Positions 15,758 to 25,228 are shown, counted from the stretch's first letter. The stretch is DNA of 64,000 nucleotides from Pseudomonas fluorescens NCIMB 11764 (GCF_000293885.2 NZ_CP010945.1:2624001-2688000); one strand, 5' to 3'. Translations and numbers: made by a program. Notes: generated by a model from the sequence alone, not told the origin.

Positions 15758-18604
15758 TTAACCCGCCACCAACACCCGAATCGCTTCCAGTCGCAACGCA
15801 GCCTTGTCGAGCATGGCCAGGCCTTGCTCGCGCTGTTTGCGCAAGGCAACCAGTTCGCTGTCGCGTACGGTCGGGTTGACCGCTTGCAACGCCGTCAGGC
15901 GTGCCAGTTCTTCGTCGGTGTCGGCCGCCAGGCGACGCTGCGCCTCAGCCACACGCTCGGCGTGACGCGGGAAGATCTTCTCTTCACCGGCGTTGATCCG
16001 TGGCGTCAGCTGATCGCGCTGGGCCTGGATGAACTTGTTGGCGCTGGCGCGCGGCACGCTTTCCAATTGATCGTTCAGGGTTTCGAACGAGACCCGGGCC
16101 GACAGGTCGTTGCCATTGGCATCGAGCAGGCAGCGCAGCGCGGCCGGCGGCAGGTAACGGCCCAGTTGCAGCGAGCGCGGCGCAACCACTTCGCTGACGT
16201 AGAGCAACTCCAGCAACACGGTGCCAGGTTTCAGCGCCTTGTTCTTGATCAGTGCCACGGCGGTGTTGCCCATCGAACCGGACAGCACCAGGTCCATACC
16301 GCCCTGCACCATCGGGTGTTCCCAGGTGATGAACTGCATGTCTTCGCGAGACAGTGCCTGGTTGCGGTCGTAGGTGATGGTCACGCCTTCGTCGTCGCCC
16401 AGCGGGAAGCTGGCGTCGAGCATTTTTTCACTCGGTTTGAGGATCAGCGCGTTTTCCGAATGGTCTTCGCTGTCGATGCCGAAGGCGTCGAACAGGGTTT
16501 CCATGTAGATCGGCAGGGCGAATTGATCGTCTTGCTCAAGAATGTCCTCGACCAGCGCATCCCCTTCGCCAGCGCCGCCGGAGTTGAGCTCCAGCAAACG
16601 GTCACGGCCGGTGTGCAGCTCGGCTTCCAGACGCTCACGCTCGGCGCGGGCTTCGTCGATCAGCGCTTGCCACTCGCCATCGTCGGCGTTTTCCAGCAGC
16701 GGCAGCAGGCGCGGGCCGAATTGGTGCTGCAAGGCGTTGCCGGTCGGGCAGGTGTTGAGGAACGCGTTCAGCGCTTCGTGATACCACTGGAACAACCGCT
16801 CTTGCGGGCTGGTTTCCAGGTACGGCACGTGCAGTTCGATGATGTGCTTCTGGCCGATCCGGTCGAGACGACCGATCCGCTGTTCCAGCAGGTCCGGGTG
16901 CGACGGCAGATCGAACAGCACCAGATGGTGCGAGAACTGGAAGTTGCGACCTTCACTGCCGATTTCCGAGCAGATCAGCACTTGCGCGCCGAACTCTTCG
17001 TCGGCGAAGTAAGCGGCGGCGCGGTCACGCTCGAGGATGTTCATACCCTCGTGGAATACCGTGGCCGGGATGCCGGAGCGCACGCGCAGGGCGTCTTCCA
17101 GGTCCATGGCGGTTTCGGCGTGGGCGCAGATCACCAGCACTTTGGTGCGCTTGAGCATCTTCAGCGTATCGATGAGCCACTCGACGCGTGGGTCGAATTT
17201 CCACCAGCGCTCTTCTTCGTTGGCGTCCGGCTGGGCCTGGAAGCTGACTTCCGGGTACAGCTCGGCGTGATCGCCCAGCGGCAGTTCGAGGTATTCGTCG
17301 GGGCAGGGCAGCGGGTACGGGTGCAGTTTGCGTTCCGGGAACCCTTGCACCGCGGCGCGGGTATTACGGAACAGCACGCGGCCGGTGCCGTGGCGGTCGA
17401 GCAGTTCGCGGACCAGACGGGCGCTGGCTTCGGTGTCGCCATCGTTGACGGCGGTCAGCAGCGCTTCGCCTTCGTTGCCGAGGAAGCCGTGAATGGTCTT
17501 GTGCGCTTCAGGCGACAGGCGTCCTTTTTCCAGCAGCTCCTGAACGGCTTCGGCGACCGGGCGATAATTTTCGCTCTCGGCGCGGAAAGCGTGCAGGTCA
17601 TGGAAACGGTTCGGGTCGAGCAGGCGCAGACGGGCGAAGTGACTGTCCTGGCCCAGTTGTTCCGGGGTTGCGGTCAGCAGCAATACGCCAGGAATGACTT
17701 CGGCGAGTTGTTCGACCAGCGAGTATTCCGGGCTGGCCTTGTCTTCGTGCCACACCAGGTGGTGGGCTTCGTCGACGACCATCAAGTCCCAACCGGCGGC
17801 AAACAGCGCGTCCTGAGCCTTCTCGTCTTCCACCAGCCATTCCAGCGCAACGAGTGCGAGCTGGGTGTCTTCGAACGGGTTGGCGGCATCGCTTTCGATG
17901 AAGCGTTCTTCGTCGAACAGCGCGACTTGCAGGTTGAAGCGGCGGCGCATCTCCACCAGCCACTGGTGCTGCAGGTTCTCTGGCACCAGGATCAGTACGC
18001 GGTTAGCGCGGCCCGACAGCAGTTGGCGATGGATCACCAGACCGGCTTCGATGGTCTTGCCCAGACCCACTTCGTCCGCCAGCAGGACCCGCGGCGCAAT
18101 GCGGTCGGCCACTTCACGGGCGATGTGCAACTGGTGCGCGATCGGTTGCGCACGCACGCCACCCAGGCCCCAGAGCGAGGATTGCAATTGACGGCTGGTG
18201 TGTTCCAGCGTGTGGTAGCGCAGGGAGAACCAGGCCAGCGGGTCGATCTGCCCGGCGAACAGACGGTCGCTGGCCAGACGGAACTGAATGAAGTTCGACA
18301 GCTGGGTTTCCGGCAGGGTGACCACTTCGTTCTGTGCGTTGAGGCCGTGGTAGACCAGCAGGCCGTCGACGTCGTCGACTTCCTGGACAGTCAGTTTCCA
18401 GCCTTCGAAGTGAGTGATCGAGTCGCCCGGCGAAAACCGCACGCGGGTGAGGGGCGCATTCCGTAGCGCGTACTGGCGAGTGTCGCCAGTGGCCGGATAG
18501 AGCACGGTCAACAAGCGGCCGTCCTGTGCCAGAACGGTGCCCAAACCCAGCTCGGCTTCGCTGTCACTGATCCAGCGTTGCCCCGGTTGATACTGCTGCG
18601 CCAT
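15758..18604 (-). CDS. rapA: RNA polymerase-associated ATPase RapA (HepA)
   Basis: A 948-residue Swi2/Snf2-type ATPase that binds RNA polymerase and promotes its recycling. The N-terminal tudor-like region begins [21 protein letters not shown]. The helicase core has motif I DEVGLGKT (177-184), motif II DEAH (about 278), and C-terminal motifs including [19 protein letters not shown] and [11 protein letters not shown]. The E. coli homologue is 968 residues, so this is full length. It is monocistronic, with a terminator and REPIN downstream. Confidence 0.97.
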   Translation of the reverse strand: MAQQYQPGQRWISDSEAELGLGTVLAQDGRLLTVLYPATGDTRQYALRNAPLTRVRFSPGDSITHFEGWKLTVQEVDDVDGLLVYHGLNAQNEVVTLPETQLSNFIQFRLASDRLFAGQIDPLAWFSLRYHTLEHTSRQLQSSLWGLGGVRAQPIAHQLHIAREVADRIAPRVLLADEVGLGKTIEAGLVIHRQLLSGRANRVLILVPENLQHQWLVEMRRRFNLQVALFDEERFIESDAANPFEDTQLALVALEWLVEDEKAQDALFAAGWDLMVVDEAHHLVWHEDKASPEYSLVEQLAEVIPGVLLLTATPEQLGQDSHFARLRLLDPNRFHDLHAFRAESENYRPVAEAVQELLEKGRLSPEAHKTIHGFLGNEGEALLTAVNDGDTEASARLVRELLDRHGTGRVLFRNTRAAVQGFPERKLHPYPLPCPDEYLELPLGDHAELYPEVSFQAQPDANEEERWWKFDPRVEWLIDTLKMLKRTKVLVICAHAETAMDLEDALRVRSGIPATVFHEGMNILERDRAAAYFADEEFGAQVLICSEIGSEGRNFQFSHHLVLFDLPSHPDLLEQRIGRLDRIGQKHIIELHVPYLETSPQERLFQWYHEALNAFLNTCPTGNALQHQFGPRLLPLLENADDGEWQALIDEARAERERLEAELHTGRDRLLELNSGGAGEGDALVEDILEQDDQFALPIYMETLFDAFGIDSEDHSENALILKPSEKMLDASFPLGDDEGVTITYDRNQALSREDMQFITWEHPMVQGGMDLVLSGSMGNTAVALIKNKALKPGTVLLELLYVSEVVAPRSLQLGRYLPPAALRCLLDANGNDLSARVSFETLNDQLESVPRASANKFIQAQRDQLTPRINAGEEKIFPRHAERVAEAQRRLAADTDEELARLTALQAVNPTVRDSELVALRKQREQGLAMLDKAALRLEAIRVLVAG

Positions 18605-18676
18605 GCTGCCTGACTCCCACCTTGAAAAAGCGGGCTATCTTAACGGAATCGGCCCTCCAGACCAAAAGGTTTACGG

Positions 18677-18775
18677 CGTAGGAGCTGTCGAAGGCTTCGA
18701 TTTTTTGATCTTGGGGAACGCTTGAGTTCTATGTTGTCCGATAAAGATCGTAGCCTGCGGCAGCTCCTGCAAGTG
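18677..18775. repeat. Inverted repeat of the GTAGGAGCTGYCG...CGGCAGCTCC REP type
   Basis: The arms GTAGGAGCTGTCGAAGGCTT near 18677 and GCCTGCGGCAGCTCCTGC ending near 18775 are imperfect inverses and flank GATC-rich sequence. This is a third Pseudomonas REP-like family, also present at 52996-53104. It fills much of the gap between rapA and the next gene. Confidence 0.7.
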
Positions 18776-18856
18776 CCAATCAGGTCACAGTTTGCGACCG
18801 ATGGCTCAAGTCGCCATCCCCGCAGCCGACAGCCTGCTCACAGGAGACAACTAATT

Positions 18857-19198
18857 ATGCTGCCACCGATGCTCCCATTGAGTGCCGTGCCGATCACTTC
18901 CCAGCACGACCCGATCCGCCAGCGCCCGGATATTCCGCCCGTTGTGCCGGTGCAGGAAAGCTCCAACGAAAGCACGATCGATCTGCAACAGCGCGACCCG
19001 GAAGAGGCGGCATTTCAGCTGCGCGAGGAACAGCGCCGCAAGCAGGAACAGCAACGGCGTCGTCGTGAAGCCGATGAAGATCCTGATGTGCATCTGGCCA
19101 TTCCTGGCACCGAACTCAACGCCGACAACACCGTGCCGGTCGCGCCGCTGATTGAAGACGAGCCGCGCCAGGGCTTGTGGGTCGACATTCAGATCTAA
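18857..19198 (+). CDS. Small Pro/Gln/Arg-rich hypothetical protein
   Basis: A 113-residue protein with no recognised domain. It has a proline-rich N-terminal third (DIPPVVPVQE), a strongly charged central helix (LREEQRRKQEQQRRRREADEDPD, likely coiled or extended), and an acidic C-terminus ending GLWVDIQI. No signal peptide is convincing. ATG at 18857 follows AGGAGACAACTAATT. It resembles conserved Pseudomonas hypothetical proteins found next to rapA, but I know no function. Its stop overlaps the stop of the convergent PLP-enzyme gene by 4 bp. Confidence 0.65.
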   Translation: MLPPMLPLSAVPITSQHDPIRQRPDIPPVVPVQESSNESTIDLQQRDPEEAAFQLREEQRRKQEQQRRRREADEDPDVHLAIPGTELNADNTVPVAPLIEDEPRQGLWVDIQI

Positions 19199-20376
19199 GC
19201 CTTGGAAAGTTGGTTGAGGGCGTTCAGCAATACCTCCATTTCTTCTTCGGTGTTGAGGTGACTGACGGCAATCCGTGCGATGCTTTCCAGTCCTCTTGCC
19301 TGCATGTCCAGTGGCGTATAGGCCACCCCATTGGCGCCGATGTTGACCCCCCTCAGCGCCAGTTGCTGCTTCAAATCGACACTGTCCCAACCCTTGAGCG
19401 TGAAGGCGATCAGGCCTGATTGCTGATCGGTGTCCCCCAGGTTGTGCAGCGTCAGCCCGCTGATAGTGCCGAGGCGTTCGCGCAGGTGCCGACACAGCCC
19501 ATCGATCCGCTGACGAATGCGGGTCGCTCCCAGCCGGTTGAATTCCTCCAGCGCATTGGCCAATCCCGCCAGCAAGGCCACCGACACTTCGCTGGTTTCA
19601 AAGCGCCGCGCATCGTCGCGCACGGAAAAGCTTTCGCCGTCCCAGGGGGCGGACAGCACGTCCAGATGGCCGGGCACGAGTCGTTCGAGGAACCCCTGCC
19701 TGACATACATCAGCGCCGTACCTCGCGGACCACGAAGAAATTTGCGCCCGGCGCCCTTGAGCACATCGCAGTTCAGCGCCTGCACATCGCAGGGCAGTTG
19801 ACCGAGTGCCTGGCCTGCGTCGATGAAGTAGGCAATCCCGTGCTGTCGCGCCACGGCGCCAATGGCCTCGGCCGGGTTGATCAGGCCGCCATTGGCCGGG
19901 AGCCAGGTCAGCGCGATCAGCTTTACCTTCGAGTCGATCATCTGCTTGAGGGCAGGGACGGATACCGCGCCTGCCTCATCGCAGGGAATCACCTCAAGCC
20001 GCGCGCCCGCGCTGACAGCCCGGGCCATGCAGGCCAGGTTGCCGCCCCATTCATGGCGCCCGACAAGAATCCGGTCGCCGACCCGCCATGGCCCCAACGC
20101 ATTGAACGCCATACCCCACGCCGCCGAGCCGCTGCTGGCGAAGGCGATGCTTTCAGTGTTGGCGTTGAGCAATTTCGCGGCCGCGTGGCGGGCGCGGGCC
20201 TGGATGCTCTGGTCGGCGGCCTCCATCGGGCCGCCGGTGGCTTCGCGCTGCAACTGCTCGATCATCGCGTCGAGGGTGCCCTGGCTGGGCAAGGAAGCGC
20301 CGGCATGGTTGAAGTGAATCACGCTGTAGCAACCCGGTGTAGCCGCGCGCAAATGCTCCACCTCGGCACGATTCAC
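19195..20376 (-). CDS. Aminotransferase class V-fold PLP enzyme (cysteine-desulfurase/EgtE-like)
   Basis: A 393-residue PLP-dependent enzyme of fold type I, class V. The cofactor Asp is in FIDAGQALGQLP (D187) and the Schiff-base Lys is probably K212 in GRKFLRGPRGT, a signature shared by isopenicillin N epimerase-like and hercynylcysteine-lyase-like proteins. HFNHAGASLP is typical of the N-terminus. A C-S lyase, desulfurase or epimerase role is possible and not decidable here. Its start overlaps the stop of the RidA-family gene by 4 bp, so the two are translated together; RidA would hydrolyse reactive enamine/imine products. Confidence 0.82.
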   Translation of the reverse strand: MNRAEVEHLRAATPGCYSVIHFNHAGASLPSQGTLDAMIEQLQREATGGPMEAADQSIQARARHAAAKLLNANTESIAFASSGSAAWGMAFNALGPWRVGDRILVGRHEWGGNLACMARAVSAGARLEVIPCDEAGAVSVPALKQMIDSKVKLIALTWLPANGGLINPAEAIGAVARQHGIAYFIDAGQALGQLPCDVQALNCDVLKGAGRKFLRGPRGTALMYVRQGFLERLVPGHLDVLSAPWDGESFSVRDDARRFETSEVSVALLAGLANALEEFNRLGATRIRQRIDGLCRHLRERLGTISGLTLHNLGDTDQQSGLIAFTLKGWDSVDLKQQLALRGVNIGANGVAYTPLDMQARGLESIARIAVSHLNTEEEMEVLLNALNQLSKA

Positions 20377-20843
20377 GGCCGCAACTCGAATATTGCGTCG
20401 ATTTCCACCGCCACGCCGCCCGGCAGGCTCGATACACCCACGGCCGTGCGTACATGCCGGCCTTTCTCGCCGAGAGCATTGACCAACAGATTGGACGCGC
20501 CATTGGCAACCGCACCGTGTTTCTGGAAGTCAGGAGCGCTGGCGATAAACACGCCCAGGCGGATGATGCGCACCAGTTTCGAGAGGTCATCGTTCAGCGC
20601 ATTGCTGAGTTGTGCCAGCAGGCCCAGGGCAGCGAGTTCGGCGGCGTTAGCCCCCTCTTCATCGGAGATCGATTCGCCAAGTCGCCCGATGAACGCTGGT
20701 TTGCCGTCCTGCAAAGGAATCTGCCCGGAAATGAACAGCTGGTTCTGGCTGATCACATGATTGACGTAGTTGGCAATGGGCTGGCTCGGCGTCGGCAGGC
20801 ACAGGCCCAGTTGCTGGACGCGGTGGGCGAGTGAATCGGTCAT
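20373..20843 (-). CDS. RidA/YjgF-family protein
   Basis: A 156-residue protein of the RidA (YjgF/YER057c/UK114) superfamily, probably a trimeric imine/enamine deaminase or relative. Conserved features are FISGQIP near residues 37-43, LVRIIRLGVFIAS (about 90-102) and the C-terminal SLPGGVAVEIDAIFEL; the Arg normally found before TAVGVSSLP is present as HVRTAVGV. It is longer than the canonical 128-residue RidA and resembles the PA0814-like subfamily. It is coupled to the downstream PLP enzyme, and a LysR regulator lies just upstream on the same strand. Confidence 0.85.
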   Translation of the reverse strand: MTDSLAHRVQQLGLCLPTPSQPIANYVNHVISQNQLFISGQIPLQDGKPAFIGRLGESISDEEGANAAELAALGLLAQLSNALNDDLSKLVRIIRLGVFIASAPDFQKHGAVANGASNLLVNALGEKGRHVRTAVGVSSLPGGVAVEIDAIFELRP

Positions 20844-20931
20844 GGTGAGTCCTCCTGAATGAAGGCTTCAGCATGTTTGCGTCCGGGGAGCGCGACAAAC
20901 GGATAGATCTAATTCGACGTATTCAAATAAC

Positions 20932-21804
20932 TCATGCATGGGCCATTTCATACAGCCATTCACCGAAACATTCCGCTGCGTCGCTGGCAGGCCGATCGGG
21001 AGTGACCAGCCAATAACCGATTTCGCTGATGAAGGGCGGGGTGTCGAAAGCATCTACCAGCGCACCTTCCTTCAGTCGGCGTTCGATCAAATGACCACGA
21101 CCCATGGCAATGCCCTGACCGGCCACGGCGGCTTCGACGACGATGTTGTAGTCGTGGAGCATCACGCTGGGGTAGTGGCTGAGGTCGATGCCATTGCGCG
21201 CGCTCCAGTCAGTCCACTCGAACGGTTGAAGGGATTTGGCCATCAGTAACGGGCCGATGCCGGTGCCCTGGGTTTTGAATGCGGGACTGCAAACCGGTGC
21301 CAGTGTTTCTGCCATGAAGCGGCGAGCCCGGACTTTCGGCCAGCCGCCCTTGCCATAACGAATCGCCAGGTCAACTTCGCCACCGCCAACGTCGGACAGT
21401 TCTACCGAAGGCAGCAGCTCGACATGGATGTGTGGATAGCGCGCGTTAAAGTCGGCCAGACGCGGCACCAGCCACAACGTGGCAAATGACGCGAGGAGGC
21501 CGATGCGCAGGGTGGTTTCATGATGATCGTTGCCGCGCAGTCCGCGGGTGGCCAGGGCAATGGATTCCAGGGCTGGCTGAATCTGCCGGTAGTACGCTTC
21601 GCCGGCTGGCGTCAGATCGATGGCCCGGGTGCGGCGGATAAACAGCCGCTGATTCAGATACTGCTCCAGTTTCTGCACTTGATGGCTGATTGCACTTTGG
21701 GTCACCGACAACTCATCGGCGGCCTTGATGAAGCTCAAATGGCGAGCCACGGCCTCGAAGGCGCGCAGGGCCATCAAGGGCGGCAGATCCTGGTGCAATT
21801 CCAC
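20932..21804 (-). CDS. LysR-type regulator (GcvA-like)
   Basis: About 290 residues. The N-terminal DLPPLMALRAFEAVARHLSFIKAADELSVTQSAISHQVQKLE is the winged HTH of the GcvA/TrpI-like LysR subgroup, and the effector domain contains VDLAIRYGKGGWP. I chose a GTG at 21804 because AAAGGA sits eight bases before it; an upstream ATG at 21831 has no ribosome site. It lies about 90 bp upstream of the RidA/PLP pair in the same direction, so it may regulate them and might be cotranscribed. Confidence 0.85.
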   Translation of the reverse strand: MELHQDLPPLMALRAFEAVARHLSFIKAADELSVTQSAISHQVQKLEQYLNQRLFIRRTRAIDLTPAGEAYYRQIQPALESIALATRGLRGNDHHETTLRIGLLASFATLWLVPRLADFNARYPHIHVELLPSVELSDVGGGEVDLAIRYGKGGWPKVRARRFMAETLAPVCSPAFKTQGTGIGPLLMAKSLQPFEWTDWSARNGIDLSHYPSVMLHDYNIVVEAAVAGQGIAMGRGHLIERRLKEGALVDAFDTPPFISEIGYWLVTPDRPASDAAECFGEWLYEMAHA

Positions 21805-21990
21805 GGCGCGGGTCCTTTGGGTCCATCGCAAAAACGCGATTGTGCGGTGAAAAAACCGCTTCGGTACATATTTTGTTAAGCCGTCGTTACGCGAGTGACT
21901 GGTCAGCGCCGGCGCCAGGCCGCATTATTGGCGCAATCCTGTCGAGCGATGCGGCAGTGTAATTTTCCTTCACGCGATGCACTGAACACC

Positions 21991-22152
21991 ATGAGCCAAG
22001 ACGACAAGCTGATCGACCTTAACGCCGAACGCGCCAAGCGAATTCACGACCTCAACGACAAACGCCTGAATGAAGTGCGCCAGGCATTCGAGCAAGCGAT
22101 GCCTTTGGGTAAAGCGAAGAAAAAGCCAAAAAACAAACCGAAAAAGCGTTAA
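21991..22152 (+). CDS. Small basic hypothetical protein
   Basis: A 53-residue protein, MSQDDKLIDLNAERAKRIHD at the N-terminus and a Lys-rich tail (KAKKKPKNKPKKR). It resembles conserved short Pseudomonas proteins of unknown function; the basic tail suggests nucleic-acid or membrane-surface binding, which is inference. The ATG at 21991 is preceded only by a weak ribosome site. It is followed by the Anr-box region of ccoM. Confidence 0.6.
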   Translation: MSQDDKLIDLNAERAKRIHDLNDKRLNEVRQAFEQAMPLGKAKKKPKNKPKKR

Positions 22153-22166
22153 TCCCCCTGCATCTG

Positions 22167-22180
22167 TTGATGTAGATCAG
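22167..22180. promoter_or_regulatory. Anr/FNR box 1 upstream of ccoM
   Basis: TTGATGTAGATCAG matches the Anr/FNR consensus TTGATNNNNATCAA at all but the final base. It lies 115 bp before the ccoM start. Confidence 0.8.
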
Positions 22181-22215
22181 TTTTCCCCCTCCTTTGCGCC
22201 CTGTCTCGGGCGATA

Positions 22216-22229
22216 TTGACCTCGATCAA
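22216..22229. promoter_or_regulatory. Anr/FNR box 2 upstream of ccoM
   Basis: TTGACCTCGATCAA matches the Anr/FNR consensus except for one base. It is 49 bp downstream of box 1 and 66 bp before the ccoM ATG, a position compatible with class II activation of a start site near 22264. Confidence 0.82.
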
Positions 22230-22294
22230 TTTTCTCTCCTGCCTGATTGGTTAACTTAGCCCCATCGCAACAGGGCAAGTCCAGGAGGCCAGTC

Positions 22295-22411
22295 ATGTTT
22301 TTCGACAACGTGGTGATCGCCGGAGTGCTGACAGTCGGCCTCATGGTTCTGTTTTTTGCAGGGTTTGGATTTTTTATCTGGAAGGACTCGCACAAGCGGA
22401 AAAAACCGTAG
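22295..22411 (+). CDS. ccoM: cbb3-type cytochrome oxidase small subunit CcoM
   Basis: A 38-residue single-span membrane protein: MFFDNVV, a hydrophobic helix over about residues 6-29, then FIWKDSHKRKKP. It agrees with my memory of CcoM, the fourth subunit found in Pseudomonas cbb3 oxidase that stabilises the complex. AGGAGG sits six bases before the ATG, a near-perfect ribosome site. Two Anr boxes upstream fit the low-oxygen control of cbb3 oxidase genes. The gene stands apart from any ccoNOQP operon in this window and is followed by its own terminator. Confidence 0.85.
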   Translation: MFFDNVVIAGVLTVGLMVLFFAGFGFFIWKDSHKRKKP

Positions 22412-22446
22412 GTCTTTCTTGATGCAATGAGCACGCAAGGCATTTT

Positions 22447-22472
22447 GGGCAACTTCGGTTGCCCTTTTTTTT
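22447..22472 (+). terminator. Terminator after ccoM
   Basis: The stem GGGCAAC/GTTGCCC closed by a TTCG tetraloop is followed by eight T residues, a classic strong rho-independent terminator. Confidence 0.95.
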
Positions 22473-22538
22473 GCGTGCGGGAAACGACCGTTGTGCGCTC
22501 CCACAGGGATTTTTGGTGTTTAGAGAATTGCAGGCATG

Positions 22539-22573
22539 AAAAAGGCGCGAACCTCACGGAACGCGCCTTTTTC
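22539..22573. terminator. Terminator after the phosphate transporter gene
   Basis: AAAAAGGCGCG and CGCGCCTTTTT arms surround a 12-base loop. It lies 15 bp beyond the minus-strand stop at 22588 and has A/T tracts on both sides. Confidence 0.9.
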
Positions 22574-22587
22574 GTAGCAGCGATCTA

Positions 22588-24063
22588 TCAGCTGCCCAGT
22601 GCCTTCGACGCCAGCCAGAACAGGCCGGCCGACAGGGCCACGGTCGCTGGCAGGGTCAGGACCCAGGCCAGCAGGATGGTTCTGACGGTGCCGCCCTGCA
22701 GGCCGCTTTTGTTGGCGACCATGGTACCGGCCACACCTGAAGACAGGACGTGGGTGGTGGAAACCGGCAGGCTGAAGATGTTGGCCATGCCGATCAGGCT
22801 GGCGGTCGTGATCTGCGCCGACATGCCTTGGGAGTAAGTCATGCCTTGCTTGCCGATCTTCTCGCCGATGGTCAATACCACGCGTTTCCAGCCCACCATG
22901 GTGCCCAGGCCCAGGGCCAGTGCGACCGCCAGAATCACCCAGAACGGGGCATATTCGGTAGTGGTGGTCAGGTCTTTGCGCAGTTTGTCCAGGTCAGCCT
23001 TTTCACGGGCAGCGAGACCGGGCAGTTTGCCGACTTTCTTCGCCGTGTCATCCAGGCAGAGCAGGTAGCGGCGCACTTCGATACGGCTTTCCGCCGACAG
23101 CGAATGGTAGTCCGCGACGCCTTTAAGGGTGTCGAGCAGGGCGGTGATGGTCGGTTCGGTCTGTTGCGGGTTGCAACGGAATTTCTCCGGCAGATCACCA
23201 TCCACGCTTTTGCCCAGGGCCAGGTATTCACCCAGCGTATCGGCATTGCGCTTGTAGAACTGGCTCAGGTGCAAAGTCGCATCGCGAGTGCGTTCGATCT
23301 GGTAGGTGGTGCTGCCCAGGTCGAGTACGAACTGTGCCGGAACGATACCGATCAGCACCAGCATGATCAGGCCGATACCTTTCTGACCATCGTTGGAGCC
23401 GTGCACGAAACTCACGGCCATGGCCGAAATCACCAGCACCAGGCGGTTCCAGAACGGCGGATGCTTCTTGTCGTCGATCTTGCGGCGCTGTTCCGGCGTC
23501 TTGTGCATCTTCGACAGTGGACGCCACCATTTAAGGCCGATCAGGATCAGCGCAGCGATCAGGAACCCGGCCATCGGCGAAAACACCAGCGAAGCCGCGA
23601 TATCGATCGCTTTCTGCCAGTTGACGCCATCGGCCAATGGAATGTCGTTGATCAGGGCGTTGGCCAGGCCAACCCCGAGGATCGAACCGATCAGCGTATG
23701 GGAGCTGGAGGCCGGGATACCGAAGTACCAGGTGCCCAGGTTCCAGGTGATGGCGGCGGCAAGCAACGAGAACACCATGGCCAGTCCGTGACCGGTGTTC
23801 ACATTGATCAGCAGTTCTACCGGCAGCAGGTGGACGATGGCATACGCCACGCCAACACCGCCCAGCAGCACGCCGAGGAAGTTGAACACACCGGAAAAGA
23901 ACACGGCCAGATGCGGCGGCATTGCTTTGGTGTAGATAACAGTGGCCACCGCGTTTGCAGTGTCATGAAAGCCGTTGATGAACTCGAAGGCGAGGACAAA
24001 GGCGAGGGCGAGCAAGAGGCTCACAAGCACCCAAGCATCCAGTCCGCTGAATAAATCGATCAT
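22588..24063 (-). CDS. pitA: Low-affinity inorganic phosphate transporter (PiT family)
   Basis: A 491-residue inner-membrane transporter of the PiT family, moving metal-phosphate with H+. Both duplicated PiT signatures are visible: AFEFINGFHDTANAVATVIYT near residues 24-44 and SFVHGSNDGQKGIGLIML near 223-240. The central hydrophilic region (about 190-400, with RRKIDDKKHPP and FKTL-like segments) is cytoplasmic and about ten spans are expected. E. coli PitA is 499 residues, so this is full length. It is monocistronic, with its own terminator. Confidence 0.94.
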   Translation of the reverse strand: MIDLFSGLDAWVLVSLLLALAFVLAFEFINGFHDTANAVATVIYTKAMPPHLAVFFSGVFNFLGVLLGGVGVAYAIVHLLPVELLINVNTGHGLAMVFSLLAAAITWNLGTWYFGIPASSSHTLIGSILGVGLANALINDIPLADGVNWQKAIDIAASLVFSPMAGFLIAALILIGLKWWRPLSKMHKTPEQRRKIDDKKHPPFWNRLVLVISAMAVSFVHGSNDGQKGIGLIMLVLIGIVPAQFVLDLGSTTYQIERTRDATLHLSQFYKRNADTLGEYLALGKSVDGDLPEKFRCNPQQTEPTITALLDTLKGVADYHSLSAESRIEVRRYLLCLDDTAKKVGKLPGLAAREKADLDKLRKDLTTTTEYAPFWVILAVALALGLGTMVGWKRVVLTIGEKIGKQGMTYSQGMSAQITTASLIGMANIFSLPVSTTHVLSSGVAGTMVANKSGLQGGTVRTILLAWVLTLPATVALSAGLFWLASKALGS

Positions 24064-24440
24064 GAAGGTTTTCTGACCCGGTCGTAAGGGGGCGCGATTA
24101 TGCCAGAAAAGACTGTAAATCGATGCACTAGCTGCTCATCGGTAACATTCTTCAACGAATTAGTAAGAGACGACGCCCTAAGTTTCGGGTGTTTAGCGGG
24201 TTTTGCAAGTCGTTGAATTGCCTTGAAAAGCCCGCAGGCACAAGGGTTTCTCTCGAAACGGTAAGAGAAGCAAAGACTTGTATGAAATTTCTGAGAAGAG
24301 GGCCAGACATGAGCCAATTGCCTCATCAGATAGATGAGGTAACCGCTGCCCGCTCGTAGCGGGCGCGAATGGCAACATCAATGCATCCCGCTTTTAACGG
24401 GGGCAGACGCAGGCCCTTGAAGGGAGTCAGGCCGAGGCGA
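24064..24440. other. Intergenic region upstream of pitA
   Basis: A 377-bp gap between two minus-strand genes. It is AT-richer near 24090-24200, as expected for the pitA promoter. A short GC hairpin, CCCGCTCGTAGCGGG, occurs near 24348-24362. I see no gene with a ribosome site and no named operator. Confidence 0.4.
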
Positions 24441-24641
24441 TCATGGCTCTTCGGCTTTGAGTTCCTTTTCCATCTTCTGCAGTTCTTGCGTGAAAGCCTG
24501 GTCCTGAACGGTGGCGCGTTTACGCCAGGGTTTGCGTTCCGGTTCGGGCTGAGCGGCGTAGGTGGTGACTTCCCCGCCGTAAACTTCCTTGTAACGTTGT
24601 TCCTGGCGCTCAAGTTCCGCGCGCAGTTCGTCTTTCGTCAC
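24441..24641 (-). CDS. Small conserved hypothetical protein (Glu/Lys-rich)
   Basis: A 66-residue charged protein beginning (GTG) [21 protein letters not shown] and ending [13 protein letters not shown], mostly helical and perhaps coiled coil, with a Pro/Trp segment [11 protein letters not shown] in the middle. The GTG at 24641 is preferred because AGGT lies seven bases before it; upstream ATGs lack ribosome sites. I recall similar short Pseudomonas proteins with the same N-terminus, none characterised. It has no signal peptide or membrane segment. Confidence 0.65.
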   Translation of the reverse strand: MTKDELRAELERQEQRYKEVYGGEVTTYAAQPEPERKPWRKRATVQDQAFTQELQKMEKELKAEEP

Positions 24642-24721
24642 AGTGCTACCTGTATAGGTTGAGATTAATTCTGGTAAATCGCGCTGCATCAAATGCACCG
24701 ACCACGCTCGTCGAAAGGACA

Positions 24722-24805
24722 ATGCCCGCAAAGGCATCGTTTTACGGCACGGCGATCAATACTTCCATGTTGCAGGCGGCCACGGCACCAGAGAAAAACA
24801 GCTGA
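24722..24805 (+). CDS. Possible 27-residue small protein
   Basis: An ORF starting MPAKASFYGTAIN and ending APEKNS follows GAAAGGAC by one base after the site, giving tight but plausible spacing. There is no membrane segment and no recognised family. It could be a chance ORF; only conservation would decide. Confidence 0.2.
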   Translation: MPAKASFYGTAINTSMLQAATAPEKNS

Positions 24806-25196
24806 CGTAGCATCAGTTTCCTGTTTCAGCGAGCGCGCTGTCAGAGCATTTGAAATGAGCGTCAGGCGCTTGCTGCGGGCAGCAACGATGGAACATCGTG
24901 CTGCCGGATGACGGAACCGGCGAATAGAGAAACCGGTTCGTCACTGAATTGCATTATAGCGGTCGATTTGAAGAACACTATCGCCAAAGAGTTAAAAATG
25001 GATGTTCATGTGTGATCGTTTTATTACTTGCAAGTTTTTACCTTCACTTGGCCGCGCTGTCTTTCTGGCGTCATTAAGTCGAACAAGTTAGGACATTACA
25101 TGGGGACTTTAACTCAGGGTTCAAGCCCGGGGTAAAACCATGTAATAGAGAAGGGCGCACACGTGTCCGACCAAGGCTCTATAACGGCAACCGATT

Positions 25197-25228
25197 GCGA
25201 TTATCGGTCGAGGGTTCGATAATCGCCC
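25197..25228. promoter_or_regulatory. PcaR operator upstream of pcaR
   Basis: GTTCGATAATCGCCC (25214-25228) matches the known PcaR box GTTCGATAATCGCAC except for one base. Its GATAATCGC half pairs with GCGATTATC at 25197-25205, giving an extended palindrome. It lies about 85 bp before the pcaR start, consistent with autoregulation. Confidence 0.85.

Noticed and set aside
15692..18466. Open frame of about 924 codons opposite rapA
   Set aside because: Antisense shadow of rapA; no motifs, while the minus strand has the complete Swi2/Snf2 motif set.
24693..24911. 72-codon open frame in the gap before pcaR
   Set aside because: Arg/Ser-rich chance composition and no ribosome site.
25110..25141. 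tRNA-like stretch GGGTTCAAGCCC followed by CCA
   Set aside because: The T-arm does not pair beyond two base pairs and no acceptor, D or anticodon arms fit upstream.
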